From an uncultured Clostridia bacterium (GTDB taxonomy: Bacteria > Bacillota > Clostridia > Christensenellales > Aristaeellaceae): a stretch of 64,000 nucleotides of DNA. A program made the position numbers and the translations under genes. The stretch is from positions 1 through 64,000 of the forward strand of contig CALVTQ010000035.1 in assembly GCA_944362695.1 (NCBI GenBank). Reading direction: 5' to 3'. The notes beneath the pieces were generated by a model. The model was not told the DNA's origin. It did not search any database and saw only the letters and a program-made list of their open reading frames with translations. This document shows positions 43,588-52,738 of the stretch, piece by piece; positions within the stretch are counted from its first letter, which is position 1, and the number at the start of each line of letters is the position of its first letter.

Positions 43588-44163
43588 TTGTTCAGCCGGA
43601 ATTTGCACGGCCTGTTTTCCATGCCCACGCTGGAAACGAAGCGTCTTGTCCTGCGCCGCATGACGATGCGCGACGCGCAGGACGTTTTTGAATACAGCCG
43701 CGACGCCGAGGTCGCCCGCCACGTGCTCTGGACGGCGCAGCGCGAGATCGGCGAGGCGCGCGATTACATCAGGTACATGCTAAAGCGCTACCGCGCGGAC
43801 GAGCCGTCCAGCTGGGGCATCGAGGAGAAGGCCACGGGGCGGCTGATCGGCACGATCGGCTACATGCACTACGACCCGGACAACAACAGCTGCGAGGTCG
43901 GCTATTCTCTGGCGCACTGGGCGTGGAACAGGGGATACATGACCGAGGCGCTGCAGAAGGTCATCGACTACTCGTTTGACGCGATGGACGTCAACCGCAT
44001 CGAGGCGCAGCATGAGCTGGACAACCCGGCGTCGGGGCGCGTGATGGAGAAGTGCGGCATGAAGCGCGAGGGCGTGCTTCGGGAGCGGCTGTACAACAAG
44101 GGAAAGTATGTCGATGTGGCGCTGTATGCCGTGCTCAAGAGGGAATGGGCCGGAGCGGAGTGA
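43588..44163 (+). CDS. GNAT N-acetyltransferase (RimJ/RimL-like)
   Basis: A 191-residue GNAT acetyltransferase. TLETKRLVLRRM is the usual start of RimJ/RimL-type enzymes, EVGYSLAHWAWNRGYMTEAL holds the acetyl-CoA loop, and NRIEAQHELDNPASGRVMEK the motif B region. TTG at 43588 is chosen because AAGAAGGTG lies just before it; ATG at 43621 has no site. A terminator hairpin (AAAGGGCA with TGCCCTTT) follows at about 44,170-44,192. The substrate (protein, drug or metabolite) is not predictable. Confidence 0.85.
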   Translation: MFSRNLHGLFSMPTLETKRLVLRRMTMRDAQDVFEYSRDAEVARHVLWTAQREIGEARDYIRYMLKRYRADEPSSWGIEEKATGRLIGTIGYMHYDPDNNSCEVGYSLAHWAWNRGYMTEALQKVIDYSFDAMDVNRIEAQHELDNPASGRVMEKCGMKREGVLRERLYNKGKYVDVALYAVLKREWAGAE

Positions 44164-44189
44164 AGGAAAAAGGGCATTGCGATTGCCCT

Positions 44190-44440
44190 TTGGGAACCTT
44201 CGCGGTCAAATACTCGATTGTTTTTTGGGGAAAAGATTCTTTGTGGTATAGGGGGTTACGTTGGGGCTTTGCCCCAAACCCCATCCAAGGGCTTTCCGGT
44301 CGCCCTTGGAGAACCTTCGGGCCTTTGCGGAAACCGAAACTTAATGTATTAAAAGAATAATTTATTCATGGGGGTTACGTTGGGACGCTGTTGCCTGACC
44401 CCGGTTCGCTACGCGCTTATATAAGGAACTTAGGAGAAAT
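44190..44440. repeat. Dispersed intergenic repeat (G-rich orientation)
   Basis: GGGGGTTACGTTGGGGCTTT with GGGGCTTTGCCCCAAACCCC and further short inverted repeats (44,245-44,330), then a second partial start GGGGGTTACGTTGGGACGCT (44,369) ending in TTCGCTACGCGC. It is related to 21,570 and 59,330-59,745. Confidence 0.75.
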
Positions 44441-44446
44441 TCATTT

Positions 44447-45244
44447 ATGATCAAACTCATCGCATGCGACATGGACGGCACACTGCTGGACAGTCAAAAG
44501 CGCCTGCCGCCCGACCTTTTGCCCGCGCTCAAAACGCTCGGCGAACGCGGCGTGATGTTTGCCGTGGCCAGCGGACGCCAATACGCCGCGCTGCGCCGCG
44601 ACCTCGAGCCGCTCGTGCCGCACATCCTGTTCATCTGCGAGAACGGCGGGCTCGTCATGCAGAATGACCGGCAGATTCTCATCGACCCGATGAACCCCGC
44701 CGATCTGCCGGACGTCATATCCGTCGCGCGCACGCTTGACCGCGTCTATCCGGTGCTCTGCCGGGCCAAGCGCGCGCTCATCGAGCAGACCGCCGCGCCG
44801 GATTTCATCGCCGAGACGAAGCGATACTACCCCAGCGCAGACGTCGTGCCCGACCTGATGGCGCATACGGATGCGCAAGATGTGTGCAAGGTCGCCTTCT
44901 ACGACGAGGGCGACGCGCAGAGCCACGAGCTGCCCGCGCTGCAAGACGCGCTGGGCGACAGGCTCGCGGTCATCCTGTCGGGCGAGCACTGGGTGGACGT
45001 GATGAAGCCGGGCGTGCACAAGGGCGCGGCCATGCGCGGCCTGCAGAAGATGCTGGGCATCGGCGCGAGCGAGTGCATGGCGTTCGGCGATTACCTCAAC
45101 GACTGCGAGCTGCTTAGCAGCGTCGGCGAGAGCTACGCCATGGCGAACGCGCACCCGATTCTCAAGGCGCAGGCCAAGCACATCGCGCCCAGCAACGACG
45201 ACGACGGCGTGATGCGCGTCATCCGCGAGGTATTCGGCCTATGA
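44447..45244 (+). CDS. Cof-type HAD phosphatase
   Basis: A 265-residue HAD phosphatase of the Cof/YbjI type with a C2 cap. Motif I is ACDMDGTLLDSQKRLP, motif II AVASGRQYAAL, and motif IV AFGDYLNDCELLS near the end. These enzymes dephosphorylate sugar phosphates or FMN; the substrate is unknown. The stop overlaps the start of the pseudouridine synthase gene (ATGA), beginning an operon that runs to 50.7 kb. Confidence 0.9.
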   Translation: MIKLIACDMDGTLLDSQKRLPPDLLPALKTLGERGVMFAVASGRQYAALRRDLEPLVPHILFICENGGLVMQNDRQILIDPMNPADLPDVISVARTLDRVYPVLCRAKRALIEQTAAPDFIAETKRYYPSADVVPDLMAHTDAQDVCKVAFYDEGDAQSHELPALQDALGDRLAVILSGEHWVDVMKPGVHKGAAMRGLQKMLGIGASECMAFGDYLNDCELLSSVGESYAMANAHPILKAQAKHIAPSNDDDGVMRVIREVFGL

Positions 45245-46233
45245 AGGTGCTGGTGATCGACCGGGAATGGGACGGGCGGCGGCTGATTCGCTTCATGCCG
45301 CGCGCGCTGCCGTCGGCGAGCATGGGGCAGATCCGCAAATTCCTGCGGCTCGGGCGCGTCAAGGTCTGCGGGAAGAAGGCCGACGGCGAGACGATCCTGC
45401 ACGCGGGGGACGAGGTCGCGATGTACGTGGAGGACGAATATTTCGTCAAGCCGGAGCGCGAGGACCCGTTCTACTCGAAGATTCGCCCGAAGCTGACCGT
45501 TTTATATGAGGACGAACACGTCATGCTGCTGGACAAGCGCGCGGGCGTCATCTGCCACCCGGACGAGGGCGAGAAGGTCAACACGCTGCTCACGCATGCG
45601 CAGGCGTACCTGTACCAGAAGGGCGAATGGCGGCCCGGCAGCAGTTTTGCCCCCGCGCTGTGCAACCGCATCGACCGGTTCACGTCGGGCATCGTGATTC
45701 TGGCGAAGGATGCGGAGACGCTGCGCGCGATGGACGAGAAGATCCGCACGCGCGAGGTGCAGAAGTACTACCTGTGCATCGTGCACGGCAGGATGAAATA
45801 CCCGGAAGGCACGCTGCGCCACTTTCTGCTCAAGAAGCCCGACGAGAAGAAGACGCGCGTGCTGCACAAGGCCGAGCCGGGCGCGAAGGAAGCGGTCACG
45901 TATTATCAGGCTATCGACGAGCGCGGCGGGCTGACGCTGTGCGAGTGTCTGCTCGGCACGGGGCGCACGCACCAGATCCGCGCGCAGTTCGCGGCCATCG
46001 GGCATGCGCTGCTGGGCGATAACCAATACGGCAAGGTCAGGCAGAACGAGGCGTACCCGTCCGTGCGCGGGCAGGCGCTGTGCGCGTACAGGCTGATCTT
46101 CGATTTTGAGGACGTGCCGCAGTGTCTGGCAGGGGTCAACGGCCGGACGTTTCAGGTGCGCGACGTGCCGTTCGTGCGCGAATTTTTCCCGGATGTGGTC
46201 ATCCCGCAGCCGGACGAGGGAGGCGAGCGCTGA
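45241..46233 (+). CDS. RluA family RNA pseudouridine synthase
   Basis: A 330-residue pseudouridine synthase. An S4-like start (MGQIRKFLRLGRVKVCGKKA) precedes the catalytic domain with YEDEHVMLLDKRAGVICHP, the catalytic loop NRIDRFTSGIVILAKD, and LLGTGRTHQIRAQFAAIGH. It isomerises uridines in rRNA or tRNA; the exact site is not predictable. It overlaps the HAD gene by 4 bases and the next membrane gene by 1 base. Confidence 0.92.
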   Translation: MKVLVIDREWDGRRLIRFMPRALPSASMGQIRKFLRLGRVKVCGKKADGETILHAGDEVAMYVEDEYFVKPEREDPFYSKIRPKLTVLYEDEHVMLLDKRAGVICHPDEGEKVNTLLTHAQAYLYQKGEWRPGSSFAPALCNRIDRFTSGIVILAKDAETLRAMDEKIRTREVQKYYLCIVHGRMKYPEGTLRHFLLKKPDEKKTRVLHKAEPGAKEAVTYYQAIDERGGLTLCECLLGTGRTHQIRAQFAAIGHALLGDNQYGKVRQNEAYPSVRGQALCAYRLIFDFEDVPQCLAGVNGRTFQVRDVPFVREFFPDVVIPQPDEGGER

Positions 46234-47717
46234 TGCAATACATGAAGAAAAACGCGGCGTCGCTGGGCGTGACGCTTGTGCTCGCGCTGGCGTTTTCGCT
46301 GATCTTCTACATCTGCAACACGCCCATCGGAGCGTGCATCGGCAGCGACAACGCAATGTATCTGACGATGGGCACGGCGCTGGCGCAGGGCTACGCGCCG
46401 TATACCGAGATCTTTGACCACAAGGGGCCGCTGCTCTTCATCCTGCAATGGCTGCCGCAGGCGCTCGCGGGCGGGTACAGCCTGAGCGCGGTGTTCTGGC
46501 AGCAGGCGATTTTCCTCTTTGTGTGCCTGCTGATCCTGCGCGCGATGGCGCGGGAGGTGCGCGCGCCGGAAATCCCGGTGCAGCTTGCGTATCTGGCGCT
46601 CATCGCGCCGCACGTGGCGGGCGGCAACCTGACGGAGGAATACGCCGCGGTCTTCACGCTCGCCGGGCTGCTGGCGGCGCTGCGGGTGTTCTCGCGCGAT
46701 GTGCCAAAGGACGGGCGCGGGCTGATGCTCCCGGCGGCTGTGCTGGGCGCGGCGGCGACGGCGGCGTTCATGACGCGGGCGAACAACGCGCTGCCGCTGT
46801 GCGCGCTGGCGGGCGTGATGACGCTCTGCCTGCTGGCCGGGCGGAAATTCGCGGCGGTCAGGCGGTGCGCGCTGGGCTGCCTGACCGGCGTATTGATCGT
46901 GGGCGGGCCGATCGTGGTCTGGCTGACCGGCGAGGGCGCGCTCGGCGAGGCGATTTACGCGTCGATCACGCACAACATGATGTACGCGCAGACGGGCGGC
47001 GGCTCGCGGCTGCAAATCCTGCTGACGAGCGGCTACGGCTGGGCGGCGATGCTGATGCTGGGGCTGTCTCTGGCGGGCGGCGCGGTGCTGTTCTTTGCGC
47101 GCGGGCGCAGGGCGCTGGGGCTGTCCGTGGCGGGCTGCGCGCTGGGCGGCTTTATGGCGGCGTTCATATCGCATAAATTTTACAACCACTACCTGATCGT
47201 CGGCGCGCCGTGTGCGGCGATGGGCGCGGCGCTCATCATGGGCGAGCTGCGCGGCAGGAACCGCCGAAATGCCGTCGCAGGTGCGTGCGCCGTGTGCGCG
47301 GTCTGCCTGATCGTCAGCGGCGTGAGCGTGAACAAAACCCGCGCGATGGGCTATGACGAGCTGGACACGTTCGCCGCAGACGCCCGGGAGCTCTACGCGA
47401 TGGTGCCCGAGGACGAGCGCGATTCCTTCATGGCCTACCGCGTGGAGCCGAGGTGGTATGTCTGCGCTAAGGCGCTGCCCTGCATGCGGTTTTACTTCTT
47501 GCAGGAGATCCTCGCCGATGCCGACCCCGCCGTGATGGACGAGATCGTCGCGGAGTTTGAAAGCGACCCGCCCGCGTGGGTGGTCATCTACTACAACCGC
47601 GAATTCGGCCCGCCGTACGATCCGCGCGTCGCCGAAATCTTTGAGACGCAATATGAATTTGTGGACGCGCGCGGGCAGTATCAGCTGCTCGCCCACACCG
47701 GCGGGGAGGGTGAATGA
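46233..47717 (+). CDS. Polytopic membrane protein, GT-C-like
   Basis: A 494-residue protein with about 11 membrane helices. The early loop GSDNAMYLTMGTALAQGYAP and EIFDHKGPLLFILQ resembles the first loop of GT-C (ArnT/PMT-like) transferases, in which Asp residues lie near the donor site. The last 130 residues (DELDTFAADARELYAMVPED onward) are soluble. It starts within TGATG at the end of the pseudouridine synthase gene and overlaps the next gene by 4 bases. The substrate is unknown. Confidence 0.7.
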   Translation: MQYMKKNAASLGVTLVLALAFSLIFYICNTPIGACIGSDNAMYLTMGTALAQGYAPYTEIFDHKGPLLFILQWLPQALAGGYSLSAVFWQQAIFLFVCLLILRAMAREVRAPEIPVQLAYLALIAPHVAGGNLTEEYAAVFTLAGLLAALRVFSRDVPKDGRGLMLPAAVLGAAATAAFMTRANNALPLCALAGVMTLCLLAGRKFAAVRRCALGCLTGVLIVGGPIVVWLTGEGALGEAIYASITHNMMYAQTGGGSRLQILLTSGYGWAAMLMLGLSLAGGAVLFFARGRRALGLSVAGCALGGFMAAFISHKFYNHYLIVGAPCAAMGAALIMGELRGRNRRNAVAGACAVCAVCLIVSGVSVNKTRAMGYDELDTFAADARELYAMVPEDERDSFMAYRVEPRWYVCAKALPCMRFYFLQEILADADPAVMDEIVAEFESDPPAWVVIYYNREFGPPYDPRVAEIFETQYEFVDARGQYQLLAHTGGEGE

Positions 47718-49237
47718 TGCGCAGGAAGAAGGACGTGCGGACGGAGCTGCTGGCCACGGGCATGGGCTGCTTCGCCTTTGCCGCGGGCGCGACGGCGGTG
47801 AACGTGATGCTGCTGCCCTACGCGCGGGCGCTCTACGGCTACAACGTGCCGCTGCTGCTGCTCGGCTTCGCGCTGGCGCTGGCGGCGTTCATCTTCGCTG
47901 GCGCAAGGCTGCGCGCGGCGGACGATGGAAGGCTTACGCGCATCCGGCGCATCGCCGTGCCGGTCTATCTGGCGGCGCTGTTTGTCATCCAGATTGCGAT
48001 GGCGTACATCCTGGAATACACGCCGATGGGCGACAATTTCATGCTCTACAACGGCTCGCAGATGCTGGCGGCGGACGGGAATTTCGACCGGTATCCCGAC
48101 TTCGCGCTGTATCTGGCGCGCTTCAAAAACCAGTGGGGCTTTCTGCTGATGCTCACGGGGTTTTATAAGCTGCTGGGCGCTGTGGGCGTCACGGCGGCGT
48201 TCATGCCGCTGGCGCTTTTGCAGGCGGTGCTCTACACAATCGGTTTGCTGGCGGGCTTTCGCGCGGCGAGGCGGCTGGGCGGCGTGCGCGGGGAGCTGCT
48301 TTTCCTGCTCGCGCTGACGCTGTGCCTGCCCATGCTCGTGGCGGCGGGCGTGCTCTACACGGACACGTTCTCGCTGCCGTTCGTGCTGCTCTCGCTCGAC
48401 TTTGCCTTGCGCGCATCGGACGCGGACGGGGCGAAGGGCCGCATCGCAAACGCGCTGGCCTGCGCGATTTTCTGCATCATCGGCGGGCAGGTCAAGATGA
48501 CGGTCATGATCGTGCTGATCGCGGCGGTCATCGTCTGGCTGATCAGGATGCCGCTTCGCCACGGCGCCGTCTGCGCGCTGCTGGCGGCGCTGCTGGTGAC
48601 GGGCGCGCAGGCGGGCGTCAAGAGCGCGATGCTCAGCGGCCCGGTCGATCCCGCCGTGCACGAGCAGCAATACACGCCGCCGATTCACTGGTTCATGATG
48701 TCCATCCCGACGGGCGACAACCCCTACGGCGGGTTCAGCGGCGATTACGCGATCACGTGGGGCATGATGGACGAGGGCGCGAGCCGCGAGGCCGTCATGG
48801 ACAGCATCTACACGCGCATCAAGGACCGCATCTACACGCTGCGCTACCCCAACCGGCTGATCGCGGCGACGCTGCGCAAGAACGGCAACGCCTTCGGCGA
48901 CGGCGCGTTCGGCATGACGGAGATGCTCGACGACGGGCCTGTGAGAAGGAACATCGTCTCCGAGTTCGTGCTGGAGGACGGGCGGTTCTTTGGCGGCACG
49001 CGCAGCCTGCTCACGGGCATATGGATGGCGGCGGTGGCGCTGGCCGTCGCCGGGTGCGTGCGCGATATCCGCAGGCGCGACGTCACGGCGGCGATGCTGT
49101 ATGTCGCGATGTTCGGCATGATGTTCTTTTTGATGATCTGGGAGGCGCGCGGGCGCTACGTCTTCGGCTTTGTGCCGGTGATGCTGCTGCTCGCCGGGCG
49201 CGCCTTTGCGGGAGGCGTGAGCGATGCGCAGGCTTGA
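47714..49237 (+). CDS. Polytopic membrane protein, GT-C-like, paralogue 1
   Basis: A 507-residue protein with about 12 membrane helices. A loop with TPMGDNFMLYNGSQMLAADG follows helix 3, and the distinctive RYPNRLIAATLRKNGNAFGD segment near residue 380 is shared with the next gene (RYPNRLVNMMSRKLLSTFGD), so the two are paralogues. The layout fits a GT-C glycosyltransferase or mannosyltransferase-like protein of envelope glycan synthesis. The start overlaps the stop of the previous gene. Confidence 0.72.
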   Translation: MMRRKKDVRTELLATGMGCFAFAAGATAVNVMLLPYARALYGYNVPLLLLGFALALAAFIFAGARLRAADDGRLTRIRRIAVPVYLAALFVIQIAMAYILEYTPMGDNFMLYNGSQMLAADGNFDRYPDFALYLARFKNQWGFLLMLTGFYKLLGAVGVTAAFMPLALLQAVLYTIGLLAGFRAARRLGGVRGELLFLLALTLCLPMLVAAGVLYTDTFSLPFVLLSLDFALRASDADGAKGRIANALACAIFCIIGGQVKMTVMIVLIAAVIVWLIRMPLRHGAVCALLAALLVTGAQAGVKSAMLSGPVDPAVHEQQYTPPIHWFMMSIPTGDNPYGGFSGDYAITWGMMDEGASREAVMDSIYTRIKDRIYTLRYPNRLIAATLRKNGNAFGDGAFGMTEMLDDGPVRRNIVSEFVLEDGRFFGGTRSLLTGIWMAAVALAVAGCVRDIRRRDVTAAMLYVAMFGMMFFLMIWEARGRYVFGFVPVMLLLAGRAFAGGVSDAQA

Positions 49238-50732
49238 CATCAAAAAAATCGCGGGCGCGATGCTGCTTTTGGGCATGGCGCTGATGATCCCGTGCTATCT
49301 GTTCACGGCGGGCAACGCGGCGCTCTCGCTCTGGCCGCTGTATGAGCGAAACCGAATCGCGCTCGTCGTGATCGCGCTGGTCGCGGGCATCCTGCTCGTG
49401 CTGGGCATGCGCGCCATCGACAGGCACGAGGATTTCTTTGTGCGCAATGAGCGGCGCGTGCTCGCCGCGGCGGTTGTCTTTTATTTCATTGTGCAGATGG
49501 TGCTCGGGCAATGCCTGCGCTTTGCGCCGATGACGGACACGGAGCAATGCCACACGGCGGCGGCGCTGCTGGTGGACACGGGGACGTTTGCCGCGCACGA
49601 GCGCGCGGTGACGTATTTCCAGCGCTGCCCGCACAATCTGGGGTTCGTCTACGTGCTGGCGGCGATCTTCCGCGTGTGCAATCTGCTGGGCATCGCGGAC
49701 AGATACACGGCGATGGTGACGGTCAGCTCGGCGCTGTTCGCGCTGGGGCTGCTCGCGGGGGCGCGCGTGGCGCATCGCATCGGCGGGGGCGCGCGGGGGC
49801 AGGCGAAGTTCCTGATGATGTGCGCGAGCTGCCTGCCGCTTTTGTACTGCACGACGGAGCTGTACAACGACGGCTTCTCGGTGGGCTTCCCGCTGATGAT
49901 CGTCTATTGCCACTTCAAGCTGCTGGAGGCGAAGGGCGCGCGCGGGCGCATCGCGTGGGCGCTGGCGTTTGCGGGCGCGACGTTTCTGGGCGCGCAGATC
50001 CGCTTCCCGGCGGTCATCGCGGCGATTGCGTGCCTGATCCACATGCTGATGAGCGCCAGATGGCGGAATCTGCTCGTGGCGGGCGCGCTGCTGGCGGCGG
50101 TGATGCTCGGCGGGCAGGCGCTGGTTGACCGCGAGACGTACAGGAACCTTGACCGTCAGACCGTCGCGGCGCAGAAGCTGCCGAACCTGCACTATTTCGC
50201 GATGGGCCTGCCGATTCACGAGGACGAGGGCTACGGGCAGTACGGCTACGGCGAGTGGTACATCTTCACCACGTCCTTTGACGACCCCGAGGAGCGCGAC
50301 GCGGCGCTGCTTGCCGAGGTCATCGACCGCGTGTATTATCTGCGCTACCCCAACAGGCTGGTGAACATGATGTCGCGCAAGCTGCTCTCCACGTTCGGCG
50401 ACGGCACGTTCCTGCTCAATGAGATCATCGAGGCGGACGACCGCGAGCCGGACAACCCGGTCAAGCAGATCATCTTCTCGCAGGGCGCGGGGCATCGCGC
50501 GTATTACCACCTGTGCACGGGGGTGTTCATCGCGCAGATGATGCTCGCGTGCGCCGCGTGTGCGCAGCGCGTATGCCGCAGGGACGCGAAGGGCGCGGCG
50601 GTGTTCATCGCGCTGGTGGGCATCTTCCTGCTGCTTTGCATATGGGAGACGCGCGCGCGTTATTTCTTCCAATTTATCACGGTGCTGCTGTGCGCGGCGG
50701 CGGCGCTTGACACACGAAATGTGCGCACATAA
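49224..50732 (+). CDS. Polytopic membrane protein, GT-C-like, paralogue 2
   Basis: A 502-residue paralogue of the preceding gene with the same order of helices and loops. The early loop reads FAPMTDTEQCHTAAALLVDT, where Asp and Glu occupy the likely donor-metal positions. It starts 14 bases inside the previous gene. The operon ends about 90 bp later with hairpins. All three proteins may act in one extracytoplasmic glycan pathway, which is inferred from paralogy and overlap only. Confidence 0.72.
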   Translation: MRRLDIKKIAGAMLLLGMALMIPCYLFTAGNAALSLWPLYERNRIALVVIALVAGILLVLGMRAIDRHEDFFVRNERRVLAAAVVFYFIVQMVLGQCLRFAPMTDTEQCHTAAALLVDTGTFAAHERAVTYFQRCPHNLGFVYVLAAIFRVCNLLGIADRYTAMVTVSSALFALGLLAGARVAHRIGGGARGQAKFLMMCASCLPLLYCTTELYNDGFSVGFPLMIVYCHFKLLEAKGARGRIAWALAFAGATFLGAQIRFPAVIAAIACLIHMLMSARWRNLLVAGALLAAVMLGGQALVDRETYRNLDRQTVAAQKLPNLHYFAMGLPIHEDEGYGQYGYGEWYIFTTSFDDPEERDAALLAEVIDRVYYLRYPNRLVNMMSRKLLSTFGDGTFLLNEIIEADDREPDNPVKQIIFSQGAGHRAYYHLCTGVFIAQMMLACAACAQRVCRRDAKGAAVFIALVGIFLLLCIWETRARYFFQFITVLLCAAAALDTRNVRT

Positions 50733-50825
50733 ACAGAGCGCGGCGGAGCGAAATGCCCTGCCGCGCTGCGCATCATGGCGTGCAGCCATACAATTTTACG
50801 GTATATAAACAGAAAAACCGATGAT

Positions 50826-50866
50826 AAAATAAAAAGCACCTCACCCGAGGTGCTCACAACATAGGA
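50826..50866 (-). terminator. Terminator after the XRE gene
   Basis: On the minus strand AGCACCTC pairs with GAGGTGCT, followed by TTTTTATTTT. Confidence 0.8.
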
Positions 50867-50871
50867 AAATA

Positions 50872-51162
50872 TCAATCCAGGCCCAGATGATTCTCGATGC
50901 GGGAAACGCGCATAGCGAGGCGCTCATCGGAGGATTCGGAAACCATTGCGGTTTTCTTGGCTTCCGTACGCGCCAGAAGATAATCGCAGGAAACATCCAG
51001 CGTATCGGCCAGAAGACAAAGGGTTTCAAGGCTGGGCTGACGAAGACCGCGCTCATAGAGGCCGACGGTGTTCAGGCTCTTGCCGATGATGTCTGCGAGC
51101 ATCTGCTGGCTCATGTGTTTGGCTGTGCGTGCGACCTTGAGACGCTCACCAAACTTGACCAT
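50872..51162 (-). CDS. XRE family HTH regulator
   Basis: A 96-residue regulator. Residues about 5-60 form an XRE helix-turn-helix (RLKVARTAKHMSQQMLADII then SLNTVGLYERGLRQPSLETL). The C-terminal 30 residues are helical and polar, perhaps for dimer contact. GGAGGTG precedes the ATG. It is divergent from the acyltransferase gene; two copies of an imperfect palindrome in the intervening region may be its operators. Confidence 0.85.
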   Translation of the reverse strand: MVKFGERLKVARTAKHMSQQMLADIIGKSLNTVGLYERGLRQPSLETLCLLADTLDVSCDYLLARTEAKKTAMVSESSDERLAMRVSRIENHLGLD

Positions 51163-51164
51163 AG

Positions 51165-51425
51165 TGACACCTCCCCAGTATCGGTGATCTGCATCCTTGC
51201 AGAAAAACCGAATCTCGTATTATATTTTTCCGTACTCTAAGTATACTTTCAATTTTGAGAACGTCTACTGACAAAAACGATGTATTTTGAAGATAATCAC
51301 ACTGTTTTTGGTTTTTACAATCGTTTCGCGTTCAGTACTTTCAAAATTGAGCTTCATCTTGACAGGAAACCGATCATTTTCGCTCAGCCGAATATGATTG
51401 ACCTGTATGGATTTGATGATATAAT
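51165..51425. promoter_or_regulatory. Divergent promoter region with paired operator-like sites
   Basis: ACTTTCAATTTTGAG (51245-51259) and ACTTTCAAAATTGAG (51337-51351) are imperfect palindromes differing only at two central bases, 92 bp apart. A promoter for the acyltransferase gene is TTGACC (51398-51403), 16 bp, TATAAT (51420-51425). On the minus strand a TATAAT lies near 51,220. No gene is supported between 51,163 and 51,542. Confidence 0.6.
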
Positions 51426-51542
51426 ATCAGAAGGGAAAACGGGCGGGAAGAAGAAGCCCGCGCAGGTCAATATGAAGGAAAACGCACGATATTATGCAAG
51501 GCGGGCGCGCGGGCGCATGGCCGGGCGGGAGGCGAATATGTT

Positions 51543-52673
51543 ATGGAAAAGAAAATAAACGGGCCGCGCGGGGAGAACATGACGATGCGCGCGCTGTATC
51601 TGCTGGCGATCATCTTCGTCGTCGACGGGCATACGCTGTTGGGCGACATGTTCACGCTGGACGGCCTGTTTCGCTATTATTCGTTCCACCTGATGCTCTT
51701 TGCGTTCGGGTCGGGCTATTTTTACAAGGCGCACGGCACGCTGATTGCCGACATCGCGCACAGGGCAAAGCGGCTGCTCGTGCCGCTGTACGCATGGAAT
51801 TTTATCTATGGCATCGGCACGGCGATCCTGCACAGGTTCGGAGAATTTGAGCTGGGCGCGGAGCTGTCGGCGTATACGCTGCTGATCGCCCCGATCGTCG
51901 ACGGCGAACAATTTGTGTGGAACCTCGGCGCGTGGTATATCTTCCCGCTGTTCGCCGTGCAGTGCATATACGCCGCCGTGCGCAGGCTCGCCGTGCGCTG
52001 GGGCGACAGGGAGGGCGTGACGTTCGCGATTCTTTTGATCCCCGGCGTCATCGCGGCGCAGCTTTGCCATATGAACATGCAGGCGGGCATACCGGTCGCG
52101 ATTCTGCGTCCGCTGATCCTGCTGCCGGGCTACGCGGGCGGCGTGCTCTACCGCCGGGTGCTTGAAAAGCACGACAGCATGAAGACCGCGCCGTACATGC
52201 TCATCGTCCTCGCGCTGCGGGCGCTTTTGTGCGTGCGCTATGAGAATCTGGCGTATCTGCTCAGCAAGTGCACGTTCTTTGCGTGCGATGCGTTCGGCGT
52301 GTATGCGGGCGCGGCGCTGGCGATTGCGTTCTGGCTGCGCGTGGCGCGGCTGATCGGCCCGCACATGCAAAAAAGCCGCCTCGCGCTCTACGCCAGCCGG
52401 CATACGTTTGACATCATGATGCATCACTACATGGGCTTCTTCGCGCTCAACCTCGTGTTCCTCGCGGGCAACGCGCTCGGGCTGTTCGCGCCGGACTTCA
52501 GCGTGAAATCCTTCCGCACCGTCAGCGCGTACATGTACTCGCCGGACAAGCGGCAGGAGTGGGACGTGCTCTACCTGATGGCGGGCATGCTCTTCCCGCT
52601 GTGCATCGCGTGGGCGCAGGAGAAGATCATGCGCTTTGCAAAGGGCAGGCTCGCGGGCATGAGGAAGAACTGA
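51543..52673 (+). CDS. Acyltransferase-3-like membrane protein
   Basis: A 376-residue protein with about ten membrane helices, matching the Acyltransferase 3 (OafA/WecH-like) layout. The early VVDGHTLLGDMF segment has the conserved His of the proposed active site in the first helical hairpin; RAKRLLVPLYAWNFIYGI is the typical basic loop. Such proteins O-acetylate extracytoplasmic glycans. ATG at 51543 is preceded by GGGAGG. The location next to rfbB and tat genes does not specify the substrate. Confidence 0.75.
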   Translation: MEKKINGPRGENMTMRALYLLAIIFVVDGHTLLGDMFTLDGLFRYYSFHLMLFAFGSGYFYKAHGTLIADIAHRAKRLLVPLYAWNFIYGIGTAILHRFGEFELGAELSAYTLLIAPIVDGEQFVWNLGAWYIFPLFAVQCIYAAVRRLAVRWGDREGVTFAILLIPGVIAAQLCHMNMQAGIPVAILRPLILLPGYAGGVLYRRVLEKHDSMKTAPYMLIVLALRALLCVRYENLAYLLSKCTFFACDAFGVYAGAALAIAFWLRVARLIGPHMQKSRLALYASRHTFDIMMHHYMGFFALNLVFLAGNALGLFAPDFSVKSFRTVSAYMYSPDKRQEWDVLYLMAGMLFPLCIAWAQEKIMRFAKGRLAGMRKN

Positions 52674-52689
52674 GCAAAAAGATAAGCAT

Positions 52690-52722
52690 AAAAAACGCCG
52701 CTTCCGATGCGGGAGGCGGCTT
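52690..52722. terminator. Bidirectional terminator
   Basis: GCCGCTTCC pairs with GGGAGGCGGC between the convergent acyltransferase and tatC genes. Confidence 0.7.
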
Positions 52723-52738
52723 GATGGGCGGCTGCGCG

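Noticed and set aside
46152..50789. Long antisense frames over the GT-C-like genes
   Set aside because: Shadow frames rich in Arg, His and Gln with no motifs; the + strand genes have helices, ribosome sites and overlaps.
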